Shown here: positions 46,554 through 57,195 of the stretch, in pieces
How positions within the stretch are numbered: the stretch's first letter is position 1
How the letters are laid out: every line of letters starts with the position of its first letter
Source of the DNA: Aquarana catesbeiana
Taxonomy: Eukaryota; Chordata; Amphibia; Anura; Ranidae
Length of the DNA: 64,000 nt
Assembly (NCBI RefSeq): GCF_042186555.1
Contig: NC_133329.1
Location: 70,848,726 to 70,912,725 of the forward strand
Direction: 5' to 3'
Made by a program: the position numbers and the translations under genes
The notes under the pieces: model-generated
Told to the model about the DNA's origin: nothing
Seen by the model: the letters and a program-made list of their open reading frames with translations, nothing else
Databases searched by the model: none

Positions 46554-47535
46554 TCACTGTCTGGTCTTCCTTTCACACTTCCTTCCGGGCTGTGGCTGTG
46601 CAGTTGGAGATGTGGCAGGAGGAGGAGTAGGACCTGGAGGAGGAGTAGGACCTGCAGGAGGAGGAGGAGGACCATCCCAAAGCTGTGTGTGAGGTGTAAG
46701 TTGGCCCCTCACACCTTTCGCCAGAGCCTCAGATATGAGGGCCTCACACATGGCTTTTTGGCCCTCCTCCATCCTCTGCATTTTATAGGCTATGAATGCC
46801 GCAAGGTTCTCCTGCCTGGTGTGTGGTGCTCCCAGGACCTCTGTAGCCCTACAAAAAAATCTGATAGCCGCCTCCTCTAGGGCACTCCTCCTACTGCCAC
46901 TTTCTGTTTCCAGGGGGGGTGGAGGGACCTGCAGATCAGCCACCTCCTGGCTGAGACTTCCCTGTGTATGAAAAAGGGACATGGTTGTAATGTTTTGCAT
47001 CATCAATCACAATCATAAATTAGTACTCCCAACTAACATCTAGTTAACATCATTGATTGGACAAGCAGAAATATTTAGAGGAATGCTATACCTGGCTCAA
47101 TCTGGGCTCCTCCACATGTGGCCTGGAAGGCCCAGGTTGGGCGTCAGAAGTCTCAGCCGGGGGGGAAGGAAGCGTGGAAGGAAGACTTGAGAGGGATGGC
47201 CTGGGTTCAGTCTGGCCTGCCAGAAAGTGCAGCCTGTCGTAGTACAACATCCTGGGGACATAGATGTCACCTGCTGCTCCGGATCTCTGTGAATCCAGGA
47301 CTTTAGTGCGCTCCCTCAGATATGTGCTCCTCAGGCCACCAATGAAGATCTTTAAATATGTGATGTCTGCCGTGGGGATCACATGCTTCACAATTTCACA
47401 CAATTGCTCCAGTGCTGCCTTCCTCTTTATTTGGTTCTTGTAATGGGGGTGTTTAATCTCCCACAGACAGGGCAGCTCCCTTAGCATCTCTATGAAGACT
47501 GAAATGAAGTCCTGATCTTCCAGTACCATATCCAT
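46554..47535 (-). CDS. Harbinger-encoded MADF-domain protein (2 exons)
   Basis: Exon 1 is 47535-47092 (donor CCAG/GTATAG) and exon 2 is 46961-46554 (acceptor CATACACAG/GGA). Both junctions are phase 0, giving 283 residues. Residues ~10-95 form a MADF (Adf-1-like Myb/SANT) DNA-binding domain: FISVFIEMLRELPCLWEIKH, KAALEQLCEIV and FIGGLRSTYLRERTKV. The middle is Pro/Ser-rich. The C-terminal part (SALEEAAIRFFCRATEVLG... AYKMQRMEEGQKAM) is helical, in the position of a BESS-type interaction domain, and a Pro-rich basic tail follows. In insect PIF elements a MADF protein partners the transposase, and the same role is inferred here. The start is the first Met after a likely 5'-UTR acceptor (TCTTGCAG) at ~47541-47548; a noncoding first exon may end at ~47645 (GAAG/GTAAGA). 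No stops or shifts seen. Confidence 0.85.
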
Positions 47536-47823
47536 GTTCACTGCAAGACACAACACAAGACAAAGCCTAATGTCACACCAAACTCTCCTAATCTTGTTAC
47601 AATATAGGCCTCAATCTATAGAAGCAGTATAGGCCCAAGTTTGTCTCTTACCTTCGTTCTTACGATCGCCGCGTTCAATGCTCCTTCCTCCGCTCACAGA
47701 TCAAACGTAATACGCACGCGTGTTACGCTTTATAAACTGCGCATGCGTGTAACTCCGCCCGCCCCTGACGTTCTTTCTAGTGTATTCCCCGCCCCTTTTC
47801 GTTCGGCGCAGTGGGGGAAGAGC
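47536..47823. promoter_or_regulatory. Probable bidirectional promoter region
   Basis: The 288 bp between the divergent MADF (minus) and Myb-like (plus) start codons. It is CpG-rich (ACGATCGCCGCG, TACGCACGCGTG, CTGCGCATGCGTG, CCGCCCGCCCC). It holds TTTATAAAC at 47729-47737, near a TATA-like position, and ATGGCGGACATACAGC at the plus-gene start. The function is inferred from layout and composition. Confidence 0.5.
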
Positions 47824-49142
47824 ATGATGGCGGACATACAGCAGGTGCGGGCTAATTGTAGCAACGAGGAGGAGGAGGAAAGGGCGGATCCAGGCACGTC
47901 CCGATCCAGAAGGAGACGTTTTAAGGCCACAAATATGTCGTTTGGGGAGATGTTGGAGATGGTCGACATCATGAGGAAGTCCGACTATGACGGAAAATAT
48001 GGGCCTTACCCCCACCCCAACATCCGAAAGGCCAAAATCATTGGTAAAGTGGTCCGGAGTCTCGAGCGGAATTTCGGGGTACGAAGGTCTAAAGATCAGC
48101 TCAGGAAGCGGTGGTCGGACCTGAAGTTGAGAGAGCCAGAGCAGTACCGAAAGATCCGGAGAGTGCTGCAAAAAAGTAAGTAGTTGTGCTGTGTTCCTAT
48201 TCTTTCTGTCTTTATTCCGTTCGTTCTGCTCCATATGATTTTAGTAATTGTAACGTTTAAAAAGGTCAACTTTAATGTTCATGGGCCCATTATTCGTTCG
48301 TATCAAACATTTTTCGTTCGGCCTCTAGAACACCATTGTTTAGGCCATATGCATTTTCCCACATTTTTTTTGGGCCTACTTGGATGCCAAATATTTGTTT
48401 ATGTAGATGGGTTTGTTACTAGAATGAAATGCCAACTAGATTGTGTGTAAGGAGAGGACACTGAGCAGCTGTTTTCACATCTGGACACTGGAGCACTAGT
48501 GTGGGACACAAGAACACCATATTTATTAGGGGGGGCACACAGGTGCTCCAGTGTATACTATAGGGGGGGCTACATCTGTGAAGCCTGTACCAAACAGGTA
48601 AAGTATTGCAGCTTGACAAAGGGCAATAAAAAATATACATCTTGGAACTCGGCTAAAATAGACAATTGTACCCCACTTCCAAGCAATGTTTCCTATTTCT
48701 ATAGTTCTGCCATCAAATATCTGTGTGCTAAGTATACCATTTTTGTTTTACATAGGGGAGAAAAGACTCGGGGGACACCCCTCATCCCAGGAGACCAGAG
48801 ACCCCCCCCTCTGGAAGAAGGGGAAATACCTACCCAAGAAGCTGAGCAGGAGGAAGAAGAAGATGTGGTGGAGATTGGCACCACAACAGGTGAGTGTCTG
48901 CGACCACAGACTCAGGTAAAAGAGATGGATGTTGTCAGATTTTTGAGACCTTTTTTTTTGTTCTTTATCTCTTTTTAGGTGATCGTGATGTGAGGGAGAG
49001 AGAACGCTTTACATCTGAAAGTGCCCAGATACTGATAGGGGAGATCATGGGGTGTAATCTCCAATTGCAAAACATCCAGCAACAAATCACTGATGTTATT
49101 AAAAAAAATAATAACATCATTGATGTTTTGGGGCGAATTTAA
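47824..49142 (+). CDS. Harbinger-encoded Myb/SANT-like protein (3 exons)
   Basis: Exon 1 is 47824-48175 (donor AAAAA/GTAAGT), exon 2 ~48761-48889 (donor ACAG/GTGAGT) and exon 3 48979-49142 (acceptor TTTTTAG). The junctions are phase 1, giving 214 residues. After an acidic patch (NEEEEERADPG) and a basic run (RSRRRRFKATN), residues ~40-115 form a Myb/SANT-like trihelix domain (MSFGEMLEMVDIMRKSDYDG... KIIGKVVRSLERNFG... SKDQLRKRWSDLK). Exon 2 is acidic (EEGEIPTQEAEQEEEEDVVE). Exon 3 is a helix (LQLQNIQQQITDVIKKNNNI), a likely oligomerisation segment. In the Harbinger family such proteins bind the ends and carry the transposase into the nucleus (compare NAIF1 with HARBI1). The exon 2 acceptor at 48759-48760 was chosen over 48754-48755 because it keeps the acidic frame in phase. 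Confidence 0.82.
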
Positions 49143-49192
49143 ACCCCACAAAATCACCTGTTTTATGGTACCAAACTTTTTTCAATGTTTAG

Positions 49193-49412
49193 AAAAGCCA
49201 AATTTGGAGGATGCACACAGTGTGCCAACATGTGCTATCTGCCATCACGGGAGATCAATGGACGCGTTTTGGGGGGGCAACCCCTTCCTCAATTATAAAG
49301 TAGCGTTGAGGAAGGGCTTGCTCCCCCAAAACACGTCCCTTGATCCCCCCTGATGGCAGATAGCACATGTGGACATTCGTAAATTGGTGTGCATTTTCCA
49401 AATTTGGCTTTT
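49193..49412. repeat. Hairpin downstream of the Myb-like gene
   Basis: The left arm (49193-49283: AAAAGCCAAATTTGGAGGAT, ACATGTGCTATCTGCCATCA, GACGCGTTTTGGGGG) pairs with the right arm (49319-49412: CTCCCCCAAAACACGTC, TGATGGCAGATAGCACATGT, CCAAATTTGGCTTTT). It lies just past the stop codon at 49142. Confidence 0.85.
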
Positions 49413-50009
49413 CCAGGGGTGATTTCCCCCCATCTGAACGCTATATCAAACCCAGTTCCTAAATACTGATGTCTGATATAGCCTTCAGGTTTTACCATAT
49501 GTGAACTTTGTAAGTTCAAGTTTTTTGGCTTTCTTGTTGGTTTTACACAGGCCTGTTTTATCTGAAATGGATATTTTGATTTTTCATAATGCTACTGCAA
49601 ACATTGTTATACAACAAACATGTTGGTTTGTTTTAAAAACCTTTGGTAAATGCACATGTGATTGTGCAGGTATAAAAAAGTGCCTTACTCAAGAATGTGT
49701 GGATTATTGTCTCAACACTACAACACTTTTGGGGTGATGTAATTGTTGTTTTATGCACAAATGGGGGTTATTTCCTAAGGGCAAATCCTCTTTGCACTAC
49801 AAGTGCAGGTTCAGTGCAGTTGCAAGTGCACTTGTAGTGAAATGTGTTTTTGCATTTAGGAAGTACCAGCCAACACTGTTTTTTATAAGGTTACCCAATC
49901 ACGACATTTTCTGCACTCAACACATTTCTGTCAGGGTCAGCTAAAACAAACACAAGCAGTAAATGTCCACCAAGAATTTCTTTTGGTTGTTTTTTATTTA
50001 AAAAAGGTG

Positions 50010-52183
50010 TCAGAGATTGTCTGGCATATTGATAGCCCCCCTACCCGCAAAGAACTCCAGGTATCGTAACCGGACATCACGGGCATTCAGGGAGGGAAAG
50101 CCAGGACGGCCGCTTTCAAGTGCCGTCATTGTTGAAGTATTTGGGATTCCGGTCTCAGGCCCAACTGAGCCAGCATAGTTGGCTGAATGTTTTCGTAGAA
50201 AATTATGGAGAACACAGCAGGCAAGTATTATATGGTTCAGTTTATACTCCGCCATATGGATGGGTGTCATAAATAATCGGAACCGGCTGGCCAGGATTCC
50301 AAATGTGTTCTCCACCACTCTTCGGGCTCTGGCCAGCCGGTAATTAAAAACCCTCTGTTCCGGGGTGAGGGTCCTCATCGGGAATGGCCGCATCAGGTGG
50401 TCCCCCAGCGCAAATGCTTCATCAGCAACGAACACAAATGGGAGACCTTCAACATTGTCCTCTGGAGGTGGCAAGTCCAAGCTGCCATTCTGGAGACGCC
50501 TGTAGAACTCCGTCTGGGCGATCACTCCACCATCGGACATCCGGCCATTCTTCCCCACGTCCACATACAAGAAGTCGTAATTAGCTGACACCACCGCCAA
50601 CATCACTATACTATTAAACCCCTTGTAATTATAATAGTACGACCCTGAGTTGGGTGGTGGGACGATGTGGACGTGTTTCCCATCAATTGCCCCTCCGCAG
50701 TTAGGAAAGTCCCACCGCTGGGCAAAGTGGGAGGCCACAGTCTGCCATTCCTGTGGCGTGGAAGGAAACTGTTGAGGAAAAAACAATAAACATTACTATT
50801 TTTTCTCAGAAACCTGGCAAGCAGATTAGACACAAACATTATGGGACAACCTCCAGATAGCATTTATTAAGGGGAATTTAACTACAACAAAGTATAAGGT
50901 ACACCTATCATATTCCCCCCCCCCTCTCATGGGCCATTTCTAACATTATAGGGGGAGGGGACTCTTGGACAGGTAACCCTCTTCACTTCATTGAGAGATG
51001 AATGCCTAAATACAGGGTATTACTTGGAACAGCCCCTCCTTAGTTACACTATTGGCAGCCCACTGGACAGGTAAGTGTCATAATACAAAGATATAAATAC
51101 ACACTGTACACATTTGAGCACATTTGGACATTCTGCTATTACCTATCAAGATCATAATAGGATACAAGAACTTTAAACAGTACCATTGGAAAGTATACAG
51201 GCAGGCCCTTGCACTACATGCTTTGGGGAATTCATCCATAAATCTGAGCACTAAAGAGGTGGGTATAGTGTGTATGGGTTTGGCAAAGTCAGCAGATAGA
51301 TGATTGAGGATAGAGAATTGGGATCAGCTGACTTAGCAGTTGGGGGAGGGAGGGTTACAAAAAATTTGGGGACACCACAAAAAAAAGCCTCTGGCCCTCT
51401 GCCTGAATTTAAATCAAAAATAACATTTCAAAACATTTTATGGGGTGTTTGGGGTAAAGCACTACTATGGAGCTGATAAAATACATTGTTAAGTGACTAC
51501 ATGAGGTGAATATAGGGCAGGAGACACCATGCTGGGGAGGTTATTGAAGGGCAAATATGTATGAAGGACCTAAAATAAGAATTACATAAAAATCCAGCAT
51601 GCATGAGGACAAAGGGGACATTCACAGCATAATACAATCATGGTAATTAGGGAATGAGGAAAGAAATACAATATATTATCAAACATTCAATACAATAAAA
51701 TGTGATATAAAAGGATAAAAATCTTACCTTCATATACTCCTTCTGCAGGACCTGGATGATGGCAGAACAGGTCTCTGGGATAATGATCCCCAGAGCCTGG
51801 GGGGAGATGCCTGTCGAGAACTTGAGGTCCTGCAGACTTCTCCCTGTGGCCAAATACCGCAAGGTAGCGACCAACCTCTGCTCCGGAGTGATAGCTTGCC
51901 TCATGCAGGTATCCTGCCTGCTAATATAGGGGGTCAGCGAAGCCAACAAACGGTGAAACACGGGGTCCGTCATCCTGAGAAAGTTCCTGAAATCATCAGG
52001 ATTATTCTCACGGATCTCACGGAGCAAAGGCATATGACAGAACTGGTCACGCTGAAGCAACCAATTCTTGGTCCATGAACTCCTCCCCACCCTGTTCATG
52101 GACTGGACTTGTGTCAAGGTCAGGACCCCAACACCAAGCCCCCGCACAGCACGAACTCTACGAGGAGTACGCATACGAAACAT
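50010..52183 (-). CDS. PIF/Harbinger DDE transposase (2 exons)
   Basis: Exon 1 is 52183-51728 (donor AAG/GTAAGA) and exon 2 is 50768-50010 (acceptor CTCAACAG). The junction is phase 0, giving 404 residues. The N-terminal ~150 residues contain a basic start (RMRTPRRVRAVRG) and a helix-turn-helix-like region (TPEQRLVATLRYLATGRSLQ, DLKFSTGISPQALG). Exon 2 carries the DDE_Tnp_4 nuclease: GGAIDGKHVHI (first Asp), YVDVGKNGRMSDGGV (second Asp) and RARRVVENTFGILASRFR (Glu). The C-terminal helix CCVLHNFLRKHS is also typical of HARBI1-like proteins. All catalytic residues are present, with no stops or frameshifts. It catalyses cut-and-paste transposition into TWA-type targets. AATAAA lies just after the stop (49998-49993, minus strand). 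The intron (~960 bp) has no other frame of note. Confidence 0.93.
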
Positions 52184-53324
52184 GGCTAGAAATCAGTCGG
52201 CTGCTCAGAACGAAGTAACAGAACGCACTGAAGAACAGCAAGGCCTGTGAAGAGCGACCTGAAAAACAGCAACGAGCGGACAAGATCGCACAGAAAACTC
52301 CAATACGAACTGACTGCACGCACTGAAGAGCAGATACAAACCCACAAGCACAAACTGAACGGCAGAAAACGATCTGAAAGCCACGAGTCTGAAAAAGCGC
52401 GAATCGTCTCTCACCAAACTTTTACTAACACGAGATTAGCAAAAGGAGCCCAAAGGGTGCTGCGCTTGGTTCTGAACCGGCCTTTTCTAGTCTCGTCGTA
52501 CGTGCTTGACGTCACCGCGTTCTTGGCGATCGGAAATTCCGACAACTTTGTGCGACCGTGTGTAGGCAAAACAAGTTTGAGCCAACATCCGTAGGAAAAA
52601 ATCCGAGGATTTTGTTGTCGGAATGTCCGATCAATGTCCGACCGTGTGTACGGGGCATAAGTGTTGTTACTGGCAGGATCTTCAGGTAAGAAATTTTGCA
52701 GCAAATTCACAAAAAAAAAATTAGTATTCCCACTTTCGCAGCCAAATTAGAATTACACCTACTTTATTTTTGTTATATGTTCTCATTAACATAGCGTAAT
52801 TTAATAGAAAAAAAAATACCCGATGGTTACCTTTTTAAGGGCTTCTTACTTGCTTAAAAACCCTTACAGGCTTTTGTAATATTTAGAAGGGGCTGTGGTG
52901 TAATGTTTAACATAATTAAAGGATAAGTTCACTTATAGCAACGTGTTACATCCATACCTGGGTGCAACATGTAACATGTTACCAAAGTACCTGCCTGAAT
53001 CCCCCCCCCAATTCCCCCATGTGACAACAGGCAAGGGATCCTCTCCCCACACAGCGCATCATTTATTCACAGAATACTGTGAATGAATGAACAACAAGTA
53101 CCGCCTGCCAGCACAGCAGGCAACTTGTAGTTCTAAATGAACTGCGAAGATTCTGGTGAGCACTCTTGTAGTTAATTGATTCTTGTTGCACTTCAGTAAC
53201 AGTCTGTACTGTGTTCACAGTTCTTCATTACCAACTGTAAACTAGATTTGAACACCCTCTGTCCTAACCAAGGGTTAACAATGGGTTGAAAATTTAGAGG
53301 CTGCCCTCCTGCATTGTATATTAA

Positions 53325-53445
53325 CCACTTCAATGTTGGACAATTTTACCCCCATCCTGCCCAATCAATTTTCAGCTTTCAGCGCTGTCACACTTTCAAT
53401 GACAATTGCGCACTTATGCAACACTGTACCCATATTAAGATTTTT
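53325..53445. mobile_element. Truncated TTAACCACTTCA dispersed repeat (copy A)
   Basis: Starts TTAACCACTTCAATGTTGG and shares TTTTCAGCTTTCAGCGCTGT and GACAATTGCGCACTTATGC with 24306. It is cut off by the T-run of the LINE. The equivalent in copy B is 58181-58297. Confidence 0.75.
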
Positions 53446-54430
53446 TTTTTTAATTATTTTTATTGTCGTTTTAATCGTAGATTACAAAACAGAGCCTCTT
53501 GGGCATACCCAGGCTCGGAGACACAAAAGAACTAAAATTAAAACAGTAAAAGCAAGACTAAAATATCCTAAAACAACCAAGAGTTGTACGCTCAGTCCAA
53601 CTATGCAAATTGGGGTACAGGAGTTTAACCAGGCAATCTTCAAAGGCAGACATAATAACGAGATGCCCTCCCTCCCAGAACCCAGTCATGCAAGAAATCA
53701 GACACAAAGTTACACCACTTAAGGAGGAACACATTTCATAGCCTGACACTCATTAGTCGTTCAGAGAATCTGCATTTGTAGCTGAAGACTCCATCCAGAT
53801 ATTCCACATTTTATGGTACACCCCGTCGTAGACAGATAAGTGGCCTTATACAATAGTAGGGCTGCATTAATTAAACATTTCAAGAAATTAGTGGATGGTG
53901 CAATAGGGGATTTCCACTTGAGTACAATGACCTTGCGGGCATAATATAGTAATAATCATAGGTGTGCGCAGCCTCTTGCATTAAGGTGTGCACCCAAAGC
54001 TCAAATACATATGCATGTGTATATGTACTGATGGTGTCAGTAGGGCAGTGGACAGTGTAATTTTGTTAATTTTCTGTTCCAAAAATTTTTTTGCTTTTGT
54101 AACATTTTTTGGGGGGATGAAATATCAGTGGTCTAAACAGAGGGGAATATGCACCACACAAGGCAATTAGGGTGTGCCCAGGCACACCTGGCACACCCTG
54201 TGCGCACGCCTATGGTAATAATCTTAGAAGGGTTCGGACCACCGGGCGATTGGCCAGAGGCTCTACAAGTCCTAACAGACACACTTCCACCGTCAGCGGG
54301 ACTTGAATAGTGGTAACTGTTAGAATGAATGTGGTGACCTCATTCCAAAAAGAATTTACTTGTGGACAGGTCCAGAAAACATGCGTGAAGTCTGCTGAGG
54401 GTGCGGCGCATCGCCAACAGGAATATTTGG
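53442..54430 (-). pseudogene. LINE (L1/Tx1-like) ORF2 C-terminal fragment, copy A
   Basis: Minus-strand remnants read VEPLANR, ARKVFVLKWKSP-like and INAALLLYKATYLS-like blocks, with HVFWTCPQVNSFWNEVTT-like sequence upstream. This is the cysteine-containing C-terminal region of vertebrate LINE ORF2. A T-run at 53442-53452 on the plus strand is the poly-A end. Frames are broken and a hAT (53957-54214) splits it. Copy B has the same fragment without the hAT. Confidence 0.6.
53957..54214. mobile_element. Small hAT element, absent from copy B
   Basis: 258 bp, ends CATAGGTGTGCGCA and TGCGCACGCCTATG, perfect inverted repeats. Flanked by the 8-bp duplication GTAATAAT (53949-53956, 54215-54222). Copy B reads straight through the site as TAGTGATAATCCTAG (~58811). 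Confidence 0.92.
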
Positions 54431-54649
54431 GTACATTTTATGTAATCGTTAGACATGTGCGCCATCAATAAATTTGTTTCATTTCGTTCCGTTTCGTATT
54501 AGCCGTTAGTTCGTATTTCGTAATCCGTGTCTGAAATTCAATTTGGATTCGTACGAAATACGAATTTTCGTTAAATTTTCGTAACAATTACGAACGTTCG
54601 CTGTGATGAATTTAAAAAGAATAAAATACCTTTCTCAATATGGCAGTCG

Positions 54650-55271
54650 TCGGACTCATTATGCTCATTATGAGGGGCTCCCACCATCCCTGTGCTGACT
54701 TCCTCCTGGGGCTGTACCCCTGCTGTGCTCAATATGAGGGGCTCCCACCATCCCTGTGCTGTGCTGACTTCCTGGGTTTGTACCCCTGCTGTGCTCATTA
54801 TGAGGGGCTCCCACCATCCCTTTGCTGTGCTGACTTCCTCCTGGGGCTGTACCCCTGCTTTGCTCATTATGAGGGGCTCCCACCATCCCTCTGCTGTGAT
54901 GACTTCCTGGGTTTGTACCCCTGCTGTGCTCATTATGAGGGGCTCCCACCATCCCTGTGCTGTGATGAATTCCTCAGTTTGTACCCCTGCTGTGCTTATT
55001 ATGAGGGGCTCCCACCATCCCTGTGCTGTGCTGACTTCCCAGAGGAAGTCAGCACAGCACAGGGATGATGGGAGCCCCTCATAATGAGCACAGCAGGGGT
55101 ACAGCCCCAGGAAGAAGTCAGCACAGCACATGAGCACAGCACAGGGATGGTGGGAGCCCCTCATAATGAGCACAGCAGGAGTACAGCCCCAGGAGAAGTC
55201 AGCACAGCACAGGGATGGTGGGAGCCCCTCATAATGAGCACAGCGGGGGTACAGCCCCAGGAGGAAGTCAG
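54650..55271. repeat. ~63-bp minisatellite arranged as a foldback
   Basis: About six direct units (GAGGGGCTCCCACCATCCCT ... TGCTGACTTCCTCCTGGGGC ... CCCCTGCTGTGCTCATTAT) occupy 54670-55040. About three inverted units (AGCACAGCACAGGGATGGTG...) follow at 55041-55271. The result is a hairpin-forming spacer between the two duplication copies. Long frames here are artefacts. Confidence 0.92.
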
Positions 55272-57129
55272 CAAGGTAGAAATACAAAAACAAAATTAAT
55301 TTAAATAGGCACACTAGTAAAGAACATAAGAAACATGATTACTAAACACCTTTGCTTAGCGCCTACTTGTGGCAGATTGTTTAACTAGTTCCTGCAACAT
55401 TACCTACTACATATTTTCAGTGATAAAGGGTCAAAGAACCCATTCCTCAGCCTTCAGGTCACATTGGGAAACGTGTTCACACACAAGAGGGGCCCACATG
55501 AGATGGGGTTCCAGGTTGTGGGACACATGGCACTACAGAGTGACCCTTCTTACCACCACCAAAGACATGGTTTGCGGGGGAGCCTAGTCAAGCCAGACTA
55601 AGTCAAGCCAGACCCTAGTCAAGTCAGACTAAGCCACCACCCTTTTCCCAATCAGAAGTGGTCTCAAAGCCTATGCTCTTCAGGCATAAGCTTTCTCTCT
55701 TTTTCCATAAGAATAAGACTTGAGTTTGATTTCAACTTTAACTTTTTCTTTACTTAACCCAAGGTTGTACGTAACAGTTCAATGTTTACCATTAACTTTT
55801 TCAAATCTTAGTCCATTTTTCATGGCTGACCCAGTCCAGATCCGTTACCCACCACAAGGATTTTTTGTTACAAGTTTCTTTTTTTAGGTTGTATCCAGCT
55901 ACTGTAGCCTGCTCCTCTGGGGAGGCCTTCACATGGTTGTAAGCTAGGCCCAGACTCCAAAACTCCTTCTAGCCACAAGCTCTCCTTTCCTTTTTTTACT
56001 CCATCCTGGCTCCACCCCAAACCATGCCTATCCCTGCTAGAAATAACAAGTCTCCCATTTGGGACATCTTTTTCACAACCAGACCATTCTATAGAAGGCA
56101 TACATTTTTGAGTTTTAAAAAATGGGGCAAGCTGTGCACATCCATAGACAGAGGATTTGTTTGACAGCAGCAGGAGCCAATGGCTCCCACTACTGCCTGA
56201 TCCTACTGTGAGGAATGAAAGAGGGGAAAGAAGAACAGAGGCCGGGCACAGTACTGGATCGATGTATTTGAGTTTTTAGGGAGATGGGGGGAGAAGAAGC
56301 CAGTGGAAATTTTTTTACCTGAACTCATAAATGCATTCACGTAAAAAACCTTTTGATCTTAGAACCACTTTAGGCCTAAGAAATCTCGTATGTTATAGCA
56401 CATATTGACTGACAAGTTCAGTTTTTGGAGATATCTGGGGTTTAGATGACCCTCAGTGTTTCCCCTGCACTCACACAAAAAAACAGGGGAATAGAGTGCC
56501 CAGTCAGAGAGTCCCCTCCTTATCCATCCACAGCAGCTAAGGTTTGACAGCTTTGAACCCGGAAGTGCTCAGAGCAGAGTGCTTTTGGGTTCATGCTCTG
56601 CAGAGGAGACCAGGGAATGGATGTTTACCAATGTCTTGCTTACCATCCTGAAGCAATTTCTTGTAATCCCTGGCCCAAAGAAAAGGCAAATGAGCCAGGC
56701 AACCAATGGGAAGGGGGGAGAGGGGAGGGGTTGCGCAATTAGAACAATTTAGAAGTGACCAGGTAGCTCTAAAACTGCTCAGATAACTTCTAGAGGGAAG
56801 CCAGTAGAATGCAACAGACGCAAGCCCACAGCCATGAGCTTGTGCTCATCCTGTAACTACTGCACTGTTATACCAATGGCAGCTGTAAAAGGCTTAAACC
56901 ATTATCAGGAGAAACTCTACAATTACATCACTTTGTGACATGTTTTATGTAGTTCTGTTTGGTTTGAACTATGTATAATTTATATTATACAATTTAAAGG
57001 ATCCCTTTCGCAAACATATTGTTGTCTGGTAACTGTATGGGGTTAATACCTGTAATGACAGTATTCAGTATATGAATCTCTTTATTTGACATGCCTTTAA
57101 TTATATTTTTCTTCATATTCCTGTCAAAG

Positions 57130-57195
57130 AAAAACAATCGGCAACTAAAACCACTGGAAACGGTCCTGCACATTCAAAGCGTCCACCAAAGAAAG
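57130..57195 (+). CDS. Candidate cytoplasmic-tail exon of the Ig receptor (copy B)
   Basis: The duplicate of 45290-45355, with the same CTGTCAAAG acceptor, GAAAG/GTATGG donor and phase 1-1 frame. It differs only by TTG to TCG (Leu to Ser) in the exon. If the receptor is real and extends this far, this copy could be an alternative or successive tail exon. Evidence is as weak as for copy A. Confidence 0.3.

Larger units (their letters stand above)
45517..52657. mobile_element. Autonomous three-gene PIF/Harbinger transposon
   Basis: 7141 bp. The ends TGCCCCGTACACACGGTCGG and the inverted CCGACCGTGTGTACGGGGCA are flanked by a perfect TAA target duplication (45514-45516, 52658-52660). Copy B of the duplication shows the unoccupied site CAGTAAGTGCTG (~57358), which confirms both borders to the base. 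It encodes a MADF-domain protein (minus), a Myb/SANT-like protein (plus) and a DDE transposase (minus), all open after splicing. Subterminal regions carry repeated TCCGACNNNNTGTGTG-like motifs, plausible binding sites. Known PIF/Harbinger elements encode a transposase plus one DNA-binding partner, so two partners is unusual. Confidence 0.95.
43007..54640. other. Segmental duplication, copy A (with TE insertions)
   Basis: From CAAGGTAGAAATAC at 43007 to ...ACCTTTCTCAA near 54640, the sequence matches copy B (55272-59249) in the same orientation with scattered substitutions. Copy A is interrupted by a Harbinger MITE (44179-44612), the 7.1-kb Harbinger element (45517-52657) and a small hAT (53957-54214). 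Without these the unit is ~3.8-4 kb. It contains the candidate tail exon, a truncated TTAACCACTTCA repeat and a LINE fragment. Other sequence in 43071-44175 and 44616-45289 shows no gene. Confidence 0.9.

Noticed and set aside
48756..48889. Alternative first acceptor for exon 2 of the Myb-like gene (at 48754-48755)
   Set aside because: With the exon 1 donor at 48175 it leads into a basic frame that does not join exon 3 in phase. The acceptor at 48759-48760 keeps a typical acidic linker and joins exon 3.
54571..55314. A 247-codon minus-strand frame with Cys-rich repeats
   Set aside because: It is the ~63-bp minisatellite read through its inverted junction.
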